The notes below the pieces were generated by a model. The model saw only the letters and a list, made by a program, of their open reading frames with translations. It did not search any database and was not told the DNA's origin. Both the position numbers and the translations under genes were made by a program. DNA of 64,000 bases from Ignelater luminosus. Lineage: Eukaryota; Arthropoda; Insecta; Coleoptera; Elateridae. Below, piece by piece: positions 44,151 through 54,840 of the stretch (positions are counted from its first letter, which is position 1; each line of letters starts with the position of its first letter). Where the stretch lies: assembly GCA_011009095.1 (NCBI GenBank), contig VTPC01091024.1, positions 121,541-185,540 of the forward strand. Direction: 5' to 3'.

Positions 44151-46924
44151 TTCGTAAGCCCAACTTTCTCGACGATCGGTCGGTGCGTTTTTGCTGAAAA
44201 AATCTTCGCCAAAAACTTTCATACTTCAGATTTGTTCTAAACACCTGCGTTTCTCAATTCTTGTAATCGTTGATGGATTATCGATATTGTCTCAGTTAAA
44301 ATAGAACAAAGCGGTGTTATTAAAAGGGTAGAAATTCGTTTTGTCTAAAAGAAATTTTCTATAAGAAACTCAAAATCTACTGCTATTTAGATAACCCTAA
44401 CAGCTTTTGAGGGAATCAATCTAGCTAATGAATTATAATGTAATTAGTAGTAAATAGTAAACATATATATACCTGTCACAGTCCTGAAATTTAGACATTC
44501 TTGAAGAGAGAGACCAACAGCCAATACGAGATATTAGCTAGAAGCTTGCCTACTGGTACGAAGCTATGCATTTTAGTTTTCTCGAAAAACTCGACTGAAA
44601 TTCATTGTGTTTTAAGAATAATTATAATTGATTCGCACCCATCAAACTTTACGCCGTCGAAGAAATACATGTTCATGTCGTAAAAGCTATACAATACTCC
44701 AAAAGTTGTCCTCAAGGTCTTTCTAAAGTATATTGTGCAGGTGAATAACAATATTAAATAAAAGAAAAACAAACAAAAAAACCAACTAATAAAGATGAGA
44801 TAAATATATCCCACAAAAGCGTTAGTATCATAGTAAGTTAACTCCACCAATTAATGTAGAGACAGCTCTGTTACAAAACGATTAATTTAATGTGACTGAA
44901 ATAATGAGATTATAAAAAATCTGTAATTCGAATCTCATTTAATTAATTAAATTTATATTACCTATCATATTTCACCCACATTATACACGTTAACGGTGTT
45001 TTTTAAAATATATTTTCTCTTCATTACATAAATATCAATTTAGAAAATATCAATTAATACTAACCGAAAAATAGTCAGATATCACAAATTAATATCGATG
45101 TTGAATATCAGCTAACAGTTTCACAGATTAATATTTCAAAAAAAAACGTCAAATCCTAATTTCTTCTTACTTATTTCACTAATAGTAAAAATAAACGCTC
45201 GAGTATCTGATATAAGATAAACATCTGGTTTGCATCATCGGACAGCATCGAAATTTCCGTTAGGTTATTGATTTCTGTTAAATTTAAAAGAGAATGTGTG
45301 ACTGAAGAATTTATACACACAACAGTGGGCGTCGAGTTTCCGGGCACTTTACAACACAGCGAACTTTTTTTCATTGGTGAAATATAAATAGCATGTGTTT
45401 TCTGTAAGTATATGTCAATATCTTACCTTTAAACAAGAATTATTAGATAAATAAGTTAGTAAACATGCTGGTGTAGTTTTTACAATCTCTTAATGCTTAA
45501 GGTATCTGGTTGCTAAATTTCCTCCAGAATCGATAGAAAACAAGAAAGAGTAACGAAATGAGTTTTCTAAAATATTAAATACTATAATACATCATGATTA
45601 TAATAACATCTAAGACTAAAGAATTTCCTACAGAATCTCAATTTATTGATATGATATCCTATTCAATATAAACTTCGTTTTTAAATCAACTACGCACGCT
45701 GAGATCGTCTCAGTCAGTGACGTTACACACGCTGAGATTTGTATCATTGTTCCGCTAGTAGAAACACTTTGCAGCATTTGCCATTTAAAAACGGTATCAT
45801 AATAATGTTACAATTCTTTCCACTTAGTTAGCTAGAATTACTTTCAAGTAATAAGTAATCTCTGTGCACTCATAAAAGTGAATCGAAACGTAAATAATGA
45901 TATCCTCGATCAAATGCCAGTTTAGCTTACTGTGAGGTTTAATGGGTGCCATTAAGACGCACAAGATTCTAACAATCATATATTAGATGCAAAAAACAAT
46001 TGGGCTTAACCAAATACCTAGAGCACGGAGGCAGAATTCGCCCATTTGGACTAATTTCATTTCATTTAATGTCAGTTCGTCTAACAACCTAGTATGTATT
46101 ATTGTCCGAAAACGACGAGATTTTCAGTTCGTTGACCCAGGATACCATTTGCAGACGCTCCTCCAGACCTATTCGTCCAAAGCACCACTGGTTCCAATGC
46201 TACCCAGCCCCGACTTATGTAGCAATTTCTACAATAGAAAGGGCAATATGTTGAATATTGCTCCGGAGGGGTAACTTACATTTCATAGGTTTTGCAACAT
46301 AGACAAGAGAACAGAATAGAAGAAAAGAAAAATAAATTCGAACATCCGTCTGCAACCTTTTAGTTTGAACAACTCCCCGCTTTTCAACAGATAATTCACT
46401 CCACAAAACCTAACACCTGACAATAGTAAATTTCGCAATTCGCATTTTTATCACAAATCTGGTGCTATGGATTTATCCTATATCTACAATATCAGTCTTT
46501 CACTTCTCCTTCGATGCTTTGGTTTGCTTTCAAATACTATAAACATAGTAGATCACCATTCAAGAGAATCCGTACTGTATGACAGATGGGGTAAACTGGA
46601 AACGGTGCACGCATTAAGACATTTTCTTCTGTTTATTCCACCTTATTTTCTTTATTAGCTCCAACCATAGTTAAAAATTAGTTTATAATTGTAACAGCTG
46701 CTCCGCACATCTAATGATACTGACTGACCATGAAGGACGAGAAATTTTCTTCATTTCCGTTCATATTTCTGTTTCTTTTACTACTGGTTTTGTGTATTTT
46801 AATGTAAAACAGAACTATGGATACCTTGTCCTCACAGAAGACACCAAGAGAAATTCATATCACAATGGCACACAACTGAAACCGGCTGGATAAAATAATG
46901 TTCTTGGTCAAGGGAAATATTATA
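44151..46924. other. AT-rich stretch without recognised gene
   Basis: Sequence to about 44250 is GC-richer and may continue the LINE 5' end. Beyond that I see no motif in the ORFs (for example 44602-44850, 45171-45374, 45987-46274). A small repeat cluster lies at 45691-45738. Confidence 0.35.
45691..45738. repeat. 15-bp direct repeat around a palindrome
   Basis: TACGCACGCTGAGAT (45691) recurs as TACACACGCTGAGAT (45724). The first copy overlaps the inverted repeat CTGAGATCGTCTCAG (45699-45713), and a TGACGT box lies between the copies at 45718-45723. Might be a protein-binding cluster; no other support. Confidence 0.45.
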
Positions 46925-48411
46925 CAGGGTGTTAGGTAGGAGATGGCCTGCACTGGGATCTTTTAAATCGTAAGAGATACAAGGTCGGTTAAGTGGGCAA
47001 ACAATTTGCTCATGAGGAGTACATATCAAAACAGTTGCCAAACCAGACCAATTTCTCATAGCCTACCAGATATTAAGCAAAAATTGATTTCTTCCTAAAT
47101 CTTAAAATCAATTATCGCTAAAAGTACGAAAACATCGTAAAGGAGTAACTTATAAGGTTTTATACGTAGAGTATGATAATTATCTCCAAACGATTTTCAT
47201 CTGTTTTACATCCGAGATACAGCATAAAGTTGGTAGTTTTTTAATGTAATGAACAGTCGTTTACGTTTCATATAACTACAGGCGTTTTACTGATGCCAGA
47301 GCCAAGCATTTTCTAGAACGTCAGTATGTTATCGATAGATAACAATTGCATGTTATGTGGCCCTGACTACACCAACAACTGAATGTTTGCTTTTATTTCT
47401 TTAAAACAGTATGTGTCACGAAAGTCGATTGTTCATTACATTAAAAAACTACCAAGTTTATGCTATATCTCGGATGTAAAACAGTTAACAATCGTTTGGG
47501 GATAATTCTCATATTTTACGTATAAAAACCTACAAGTTACTCCTTTAGGATTTTTTCGTACCTTTAGCGGTTTTCAAAATAAACTGATTTAAGATTTCGG
47601 AAGAAATCAGTTTTTTCTTAACCTTCCTAATACCGGGTGGGGCAAATTCTAGCCCCAGGTTTATATTTTTGTTTATATTTTTATTTGCGGCTAATAATTT
47701 TTTTGAGGTTTCAGTACATTGTTCCTTGTAGTATCAGATAAAAGGAAAAAACGAAAAAAATTGAAAATCATCAATAAGAAATAATATATTTTTGAAATAC
47801 TCTACGCAAGTGCTTGTGGGGCGAGAATTCGCCCCGTCTGGTACTAGGTGTTGTCAGTTTCCTTGAAGTTGTTTCTTCAATTTTGTTCGGAATTTCTTAC
47901 AAATAATTATATTCTGAGTGATTTACAACTACCTTATTTATCTGCTAAGGTATGCAGTGACATACTGTAAATATTATCAGCTTAGGGATGTCTAGTTTTC
48001 AATGGTCTTTGAAATTACATGCGTTTACCTTCCTAATACCGTGTGGGGCGAATTTTCGCCCCAGGTTTATATTTTTGTTTACTTTTTTATTTGCAGCTAA
48101 TGATTTTTTTTGAGGTTTCAGCACATTGTTCCTTGTAGTATCAGATAAAAAAAGAACGAAAAAATTGAAAAGCATTAACAAGAAATACGCATGTGCTTGT
48201 GGGGCGAGAATTCGCCCCACTTGGTATTAGGCGTTTTAAAATCTACCTGGTATTAGGAAGGTTAGTACCTTGTAGGCTATGAGAAATCGGTCCGGTTTGG
48301 CAACTGTTTCAATATGTACTTCTCATTGTTGTTGTTTGCCCATTTAACCGACCTTGTATCTCTTACGGTTTAAAAGATCCCAATGCAGGCCATCTCCAAC
48401 CTAACACCCTG
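46925..48411. mobile_element. long-inverted-repeat (foldback) element FB2
   Basis: The left arm 46925-47254 is repeated inverted in the right arm 47431-48411, once the 640-bp insertion at 47622-48261 is set aside. Each arm is about 330 bases with modest divergence. The outer tip is CAGGGTGTTAGGTAGGAGAT on the left and its near-complement on the right, flanked by TA. The loop is 176 bases and non-coding. It shares GTAAGAGATAC.A.GTCGGTTAA with FB3, so the two are relatives. Confidence 0.8.
47622..48261. mobile_element. 640-bp piggyBac-type MITE inside FB2
   Basis: Starts CCTTCCTAATACC directly after TTAA (47618-47621) and ends GGTATTAGGAAGG followed by TTAG (48262-48265, a one-base change from TTAA). 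TTAA duplication and CCYT tips fit piggyBac mobilisation. Internally it holds two direct copies of a unit of about 205-230 bases (47622-47849 and 48028-48232). Each starts CCTTCCTAATACC and contains two GGGGCGAATT-type self-complementary blocks. No coding capacity. Confidence 0.75.
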
Positions 48412-48838
48412 TATATGACAATTAATTTAATAAAATTTCAAAATATGTGAAAATTGCATAACGTACCTTTAGACAGATCTGTTTCGACCCTTCTTGGTCT
48501 AATCAGTAGGGAATAACGTTTTACAATTCTCACTACTCAGATAACGTGATTTATATTCCGCTCTAAAGCAAGATGTTTTGTGCTATAACTTCAAGTAAGC
48601 CGATTTGAATTTTATTTTCAGTAAAAGATTGCTATTATCATTCCTTTTCTAACAAGTTATCGCAAATGGGGGATTTTCATTTAAGATTTTTTAGTCGAGG
48701 TTAGATCAAAGAGCGTAACTTATTACGTCATTCTGCTTCTCCCTCCATATTAGTGAAACGGTTTCGGGTGATTTTTTATATCTTTTCTAGATTCAGACAT
48801 TTAGCCCATTGCAACTTTTTAAATTGACACCCTGTATA
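48412..48838 (-). mobile_element. right end of another CAGGGTGT-type element
   Basis: Ends at 48834 in GCAACTTTTTAAATTGACAC then CCTG, followed by TATA. Read from the right this is CAGGGTGTCAATTTAAAAAG, the same tip style as FB1-FB3. Its left end is not visible; FB2 may have inserted into it. FB3 starts four bases further on, so the two elements abut through a shared TATA. Confidence 0.5.
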
Positions 48839-49741
48839 CAGTGTGTCCACATTTCGATGCTCACTATTGGGATCTCGGAAATTGTAAGAGATACGAAGTC
48901 GGTTAAATTAGAAAAGATTTGGTAATTTTGGAGATCAGTCTACTTATGCTTTTGTTTTATCAAAAAAGTTCACGGTTTACTAGATATTTGCTAAAAACGA
49001 AATTATCTTATTATTTTTTCAAAATAAAAAGCATTTCTCACTTAGTGTGCCATGGTTTTAAACATATGAAAATCATTGATTTTTGTCAGATAAATTACAT
49101 TTGTTATTTAACAATTGCTAAAACGAAACAAAAGACGCTTTTAAGATATTTTACTGAGCATTCACAGATAGCATCAAATACGCAACTAATGCCCCATAAA
49201 AGCGTATTTATTTTGTTTCAGCCATTTTTGCATAACAAATGAATTTCTTTAATAAAACTCCACGACTTTGTGTGCTAGATGTCATGGCACACTATGATGA
49301 AAAATGATTTTCACTTCATAACTCGGTAAAACAAAAGAACAGCCATGTCAAATCATGTATCACTGAAAAGCATTTAAGGAGTGCAGTTCAGTAATATGGA
49401 AATCAAGTAGGCGTTCCATTAGAAAAAATTTGGATTTACGTTTTATCGCCGAAGTAAAAAAAAGAATTGCAAAAATATTTTTTTCGTGTTTCGGAGTAAA
49501 TTGTCTAAACCACCCTCTTTGCTGTTCTTTTTTATCTTTGCTCGTTCCTCAGATATTTCACTAAAAAAAATAAGATCATTTCGTTTTTAGCAAATATCTA
49601 GTAAGCAGTGAACTTTTTTGAAAAACAAAAGCATAAGTAAACTGATCTCCAAAATAGCCAAAACTTTTCTAATTTAACCGACTTCGTATCTCTTACAATT
49701 TCCGAGATCCCAATAGTGAGCATCGAAATGTGGACACACTG
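48839..49741. mobile_element. long-inverted-repeat (foldback) element FB3
   Basis: Arms 48839-49020 and about 49560-49741 are inverted copies (for example CACTATTGGGATCTCGGAAA in the left arm), with tip CAGTGTGTCCACATTTCGAT and TA on both sides. A second inner pair, AGTGTGCCATG (about 49041) and CATGGCACACT (about 49281), continues the fold. 903 bp; the central 540 bases show no transposase motif. The plus ORF at 48919-49242 lies in this non-coding sequence and has no recognisable domain. Confidence 0.75.
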
Positions 49742-49829
49742 TATATACAACGAACCGCGTAATTCAACAGTTGAAAAGATGATGTTGAGTCAAGCTGACC
49801 ATATCTCCCCAAAGAACTGCCTATGTCTT

Positions 49830-50115
49830 TATGAAAGGAGTTCTGGCCAGAGATTCCAAGTTGAGCTTGAGAGATACGAACTTTTGTAGGTGCAACATCG
49901 CACATACCTCGGATTCAGCGTGACGTGAAGATGACATTACAAAATCACATAGATACGAGTTATCAAGCCTAGGAAGCAACCAACATCTTCGGAAGCTCTG
50001 ACAGTCGTCACTGGAAAATGTCCACCAGACTTGAAAATCAAAAGACGTGTAGCCGTATATCGAATGAAAAAGGGCAAGCCTGGGAAAGCCGGAAATGTTC
50101 TTGAACAAAAGTAGC
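49830..50115 (+). pseudogene. LINE C-terminal fragment, R1-like
   Basis: A plus frame reads TSSEALTVVTGKCPPDLKIK then RRVAVYRMKKGK (about 49980-50090). This matches the 'T.S..AL.VLTG..PLDL...ER...Y' segment found after the reverse transcriptase in R1-type LINEs. Frame changes on both sides. QNWKEE near 50290 may continue it. Only a scrap remains. Confidence 0.5.
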
Positions 50116-50639
50116 CTCAATTCGGAAACTTAACACTTTCATTGATTCAAGATTCACCACAAAGTCTCGTCCACTTCTTGAAAGAACATGAAGCTTACTC
50201 TGATTACTTGCCTATGGTGCAGCTGAAAGATCCGACAGGTGCCATTGTAGAGAGTTTAAAACTCAAGAACATAATTTTCAAACGCCAGAACTGGAAGGAA
50301 GAATAGCGAATTCGCTGAATTGAGGAGGATCATTGCAATGAGCGCATACGCCGAAGCTAACTGTAAGCAATGATGAACACTCAAAGTTCGTTGATTTGAG
50401 CTAATCTAACATGAAGTTAATAATATACAAGAACTGTCTTTACAATGTACACTTGAAACTACAATTGTAATTATTACCGACATCACGGATTTCTTCAATT
50501 GCAACTAACTTTGCTAAATACCAACTTACGAGTAACCACACTAACTTAATGCAGTGGAAACACCTAACTTCGCTGAAACCTTAGCCTAAATCAAAACACA
50601 CAAGGATAAGAAATGCAAGCTACTAGGTGATGGAAAACT
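50116..50639. other. no gene recognised
   Basis: Between two LINE scraps in opposite orientation. No motif apart from a possible continuation of the R1-like fragment up to about 50310. Confidence 0.35.
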
Positions 50640-51203
50640 GCTGAGAATATGTGCAGCAGCAGCAAGTTGGTGCTACTGACCCGAGGCGTAGTTTAGTTCA
50701 AACAGACCTGATGAGACTGAAAGCGTTACTAGTTAGAAACGCTTGAAGTGCGTTCTAAAATCTTGTAAGAGGCAGATCTCCGATAATTACAGCCCGTTTA
50801 TTAAAACACTTGATGGCTAGATAATTTGGTCCTGTTTGATATTTACTAAAACGATGACTTTCCACCATTATACATTACGTTTAGATCGAGTACCACGAGA
50901 ATGTATCTCTTCATGAAGAGTCAAACTATCGGAACTATTTTTTATATAGAGTAGATTGTCAAAAATAAACACTGATATAAAAGTTAAGGTTTTAAGTTGA
51001 ATAAATGCTTGTTTGCACTCACTTCTATGGTTTAGTTCTGCCAGTATCCTGATCATTTTCCTTTGCAAGCTGAATAGTATGGAAGCATTGTGTCTACAAA
51101 TTACAATTGTAAAATAGTAAGACAATAGGATCGGTAGAGAGACGAATAAATATAGTTTTTCTTTGCTTTTCTTGCTGCATCGTCCACATGAACATTTCAG
51201 CAC
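50640..51203 (-). pseudogene. LINE C-terminal fragment (Jockey/CR1 group)
   Basis: The minus strand (50868-51203) has SLQRKMIRILAELNHRSECK, then QLKTLTFISVFIFDNLLYIK and EIHSRGTRSKRN. In another frame, FSKYQTGPNYLAIKCFNK follows with a short tail to about 50650. This is the post-RT region of Jockey/CR1-like LINEs ('QKRAIRIIAG....CK..F..L.IL....YI.E.L..'). Confidence 0.7.
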
Positions 51204-53739
51204 AACTTATGTAAATGTTCCTATACTACCAAAAATTTGGAGCTTTTAGGATTTTCTGTTTTCATGTTTCTCAGAATGAATACCAGTCTTACGTTTTAGA
51301 AGTGTTGAAACGTATGTACATAGATTATTGATATTAATTATGAAGAAAACACGTGTATTTTGTTGAGGCTTCACTAATCTCGAGGTTTACACTGATTCAA
51401 AGGTATTATAGTGTCATGGTCATACAATGACAATAAAAACGAATAATACATGTTTCAAGTTCTGTTGCTTGGTCGCTCTGGTTTATATTTAAACTGAACC
51501 CCACATACAGTTAAATTAATAAAAAGTTTCTTATTTATAAGCATTGAAATTTGCATACTTTTATTTGCATTCACTTTTAATTTTTTAACTGCATCGGTTG
51601 AGGTTTCTTTATGTTAAACTTATGCAAAAGTTGTCTCTGGAAGTATTGTTTATTTTGCCCCTGCAAAAAATATGAGTGGTAGTGATGGATAAATTTAAAC
51701 GTTTTTGTGCCATAAATTCTAGAGCTGTAAATTTGTCTACCATGCAATTATTTTTGTCCGAGATGAATTATGATAATAGTTCAACTTGTACTTGTATGGT
51801 ATTGTTAATAATCAGAGTATATTTTTCATTTTTAATGAAGACATAAGGTCGAGTTGCAAAATCAGATTTTATTTTGAATTTTGATTTATAATCGTTACAG
51901 CTTTTTATTTCTGAATATACTTATTACTTATTGATACCCAATACGACTTTAAATTTATTAAGGTTATTCTTAATGTTTTTTATGAAAACCTTTTACATGT
52001 AATTTAACATTTTTACTTGCGTATTTCATACTGAAATACACGCATACGTACAATCGTTTCAAGGGAAACCATTTCTTGAATGCACGTGCATCATTCTATA
52101 AAATTCAACTTTATAAATCATTTAGAACATATTTTGCACAGCCTGCTTCCTTTTTTATGACAATAATTTCAGGACATACCAACATATCAGCTCTATCTTT
52201 GCGATTAACATCTATCTTCTAAATGAGAAAATTTCAATTTTGTTCTGTAGCACCTGCCTATTAACCAGAAATGAATTCCATCAATACAGAAAATGAATCC
52301 CAACAAATTATAAAAATTAACAATTCTCGCAGTTTTAAGGAAAATTATTGCTCGCCTAAAAAATGTTTTAATTATAGAATTTCTCGTTACAGTTGAAAAT
52401 GGAATTTAATCAAGTTTAAAAAACAGAAAAATTAAAAGTCAAGACAACCCGCAGAGAAAGAGACGCCTCAAAGTTCAGTATATATGCTGATTATATTTTA
52501 ATTTGCTTGGGTAAGATTTTATAATAAAATAATTTTGACAAAATGCAAATATACTAGCAATTTCGTACAAACCTTTATACCTAAATTACTTATAATAAAT
52601 TATTATAAATATACGATATCATATTATAGTAGTTTTTCAAGATTTTAGAAGTTTCAAGGTTGTACATACTAGTATATGCTCTAAAGCAGGTTAGGAGATG
52701 AGTTATTTCAAGTTTCATTATGATTTATTTTTAAAAACATTCGTAACTGGATCAATTCCACACCAACCAAAGACACTAAATGGTTTTTGAATTTATTTTC
52801 ACTAAATTTAGCAATAAATCGTCTTGTCTAAAATAAATTTTGACAAAAATCGTTATTTCTCACACTCAAAATCACCAGTGATCAATTCTAAAGCTAGAAC
52901 TCTGAATTGCAGTAGCAGTTCACACTCTTACCTCAGATGTTGAAGCAACTGGGCTTGGGCAAGATTCCCAACCTCAATGAAATCACATCACCTCCTGATG
53001 AGAAATGCTGATCTAAAGAAAGTCTGCACCTGATGATAATTGAAATTATTGATGGTTTTCTAGATATTCTTTCCTTTCATAAATGGAAACTCAATGCCTC
53101 ATACGTATCTATTTCAGTTTTGACTGAAAAGTTGCTTCGATATAATTTTTATCGCATCCTTAATTTTATGATTTTCTAGTGACAAATATGGTAATCTTCC
53201 TTGCAACTATTCCATGTACTCGTTTAAATTCTTGGACTCACCTTTACAAGCTCTTACTTTTTCAAGGGCATTCTTGCTTGTAAGCTTGCCTCTATATACC
53301 ACAACAAACAAGAATTCGTTGAAAGAGCAAACTAGAAAATTTATTTTCGTCGAACGAACGCGAATTTAAAAAAAAACAAAATATATCCAACTCTTAAAAT
53401 TACGTAGTGAATGACTAAAAAAACACCAAGAACAAATAAAAAGCATAAAAAATGCGTGGGTGGAGGTTGAGAATAAACGTAAACGAGAAACCTTTTTGTA
53501 CAAGAAACATTAGTTAATGATAGTGTTCTAAACTCTATATTTTACAACTTGACTTCAGAACTAACTTATTTTGATATTTAGCAGACGATTTCTAGTACTA
53601 CCTCTTCTATTTCCTAAATGATCTACCCACACTGAAAAGACTGCTATTCTTCTTCTATTCTATTTTTCGGTCACTTTTAACACCAATTCCTCAAACTTAA
53701 GTTTACCAGGGAAATTCATCATTTAATGTCCCTGACATA
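51204..53739. other. AT-rich stretch without recognised gene
   Basis: One GC-richer patch at 52932-53012 is bounded on the minus strand by TGCAGACTTTCTTTAG and GAG followed by GTAAGAG, like an 81-bp exon. All three frames meet stops (one only at its last codon), so if spliced it is probably non-coding. Nothing else recognised. Confidence 0.35.
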
Positions 53740-54840
53740 GAAACAAACAGTTCAGAGGTATAAAACTATTATATTTTTCAACATAATCTTCTGATAGGTT
53801 AATACATTTTTCATATCGATGCTGAAGTGCCTGAATACCCTTCGACAAAAATTCTTTACTTTAGTTTGCAAGTCGTTTACCACAGACATAAATTCTTCGT
53901 CGTCTGAAAAATGGGTTCCCTGAAAATGTTCTTTTAGTTTTGAGAACAAGAAATAGTCACTGGGAGCCAAGTCTGGAGAATTGGGAGGTTGTTCAAAAAT
54001 TTCAAAACCGGCATTGTGAATGGCGACCATGGAAACATAACTCTTGTGAGGTGGGGCATTATCCTGATGAAACAAAACGCCATGCCTCAACTTTCCTTTT
54101 CGCTTTTCTTTAAAGCATCGCGAACTTTTGGAATTAGCTTTGCATAATATTCACCCGTAACAGTGTGACCACGTGGTAAATAATCTATAAAATTACTCCC
54201 TCATAATCCCAAAAAACGGTTGCCATGATTTTTCCAGCTGAAAACTAGACACGAAATTTTCGAGGAGGCTGTGAACCCTTATGCTGCCATTCCATACTTT
54301 GGCGTTTTGACTCTGGATCAAAATGATGAACCCAAGTTTTATCTACACTAACAATTTTTTTCAACAATTGATCTAGATCTCTGTTAATTATCACCAAATT
54401 AACCTCAGCGGTAGTCTCTCTGATACGTTTGTGGTCGGACGTCAGCATTTTTGGCACCCAACGTGCAGGCAGTTTTCTGAGGTTCAATTCATCGTGCAAA
54501 AATTTTTTCAACCGTACCTACTAAAAAGCCACACGTCTCTGCTACAAATCTAACAGTAATTCTACAATCACTTAGTACCATGTCGTGGACTACATTTACA
54601 TTTTCTTGAGTGATGACAGTTTTCGGCAGTTCAGCACCCGGTGCATTTTGACAGAATTCTCTTCCATATTTAAAATCTCGAGACCGTTTTTAATTATTTG
54701 ATATGAAGGGGAAGATTCACCCACCACTTCTGTCATGTCGTTATGGATTTCTTTAGGTGATAACTCCTTCTTACAGAGGTACTTAATAACAGCTCGTATT
54801 TCAAATTTGTGCATTTTCATAAAATCACGAACACAACAAC
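53740..54840 (-). pseudogene. mariner DD34D transposase, frameshifted
   Basis: Minus-strand mariner of the common HTH-plus-DDD type, from an ATG at about 54820. MKMHKFEIRAVIKYLCKKEL and SPKEIHNDM form the N-terminal HTH. After frame changes come PKTVITQENVNVVHDMVLSD, then LHDELNLRKLPARWVPKMLT and SVDKTWVHHFDPESKRQS with the first catalytic D. PRGHTVTGEYYAKLIPKVRD follows, then GVLFHQDNAPPHKS (second D) and PPNSPDLAPSDYFLFSKLKE (third D). I count 34 residues between the second and third D. All three aspartates persist, but there are several frameshifts. I found no terminal repeats. Confidence 0.88.

Noticed and set aside
45420-45445. Minus-strand TTGTTTAAAG followed by GTAAGAT, acceptor-donor fusion
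   Set aside because: Weak pyrimidine tract and non-consensus AAAG; too common in AT-rich DNA.
48919-49242. 107-codon plus ORF
   Set aside because: Lies across an FB3 arm and central region, with no domain.
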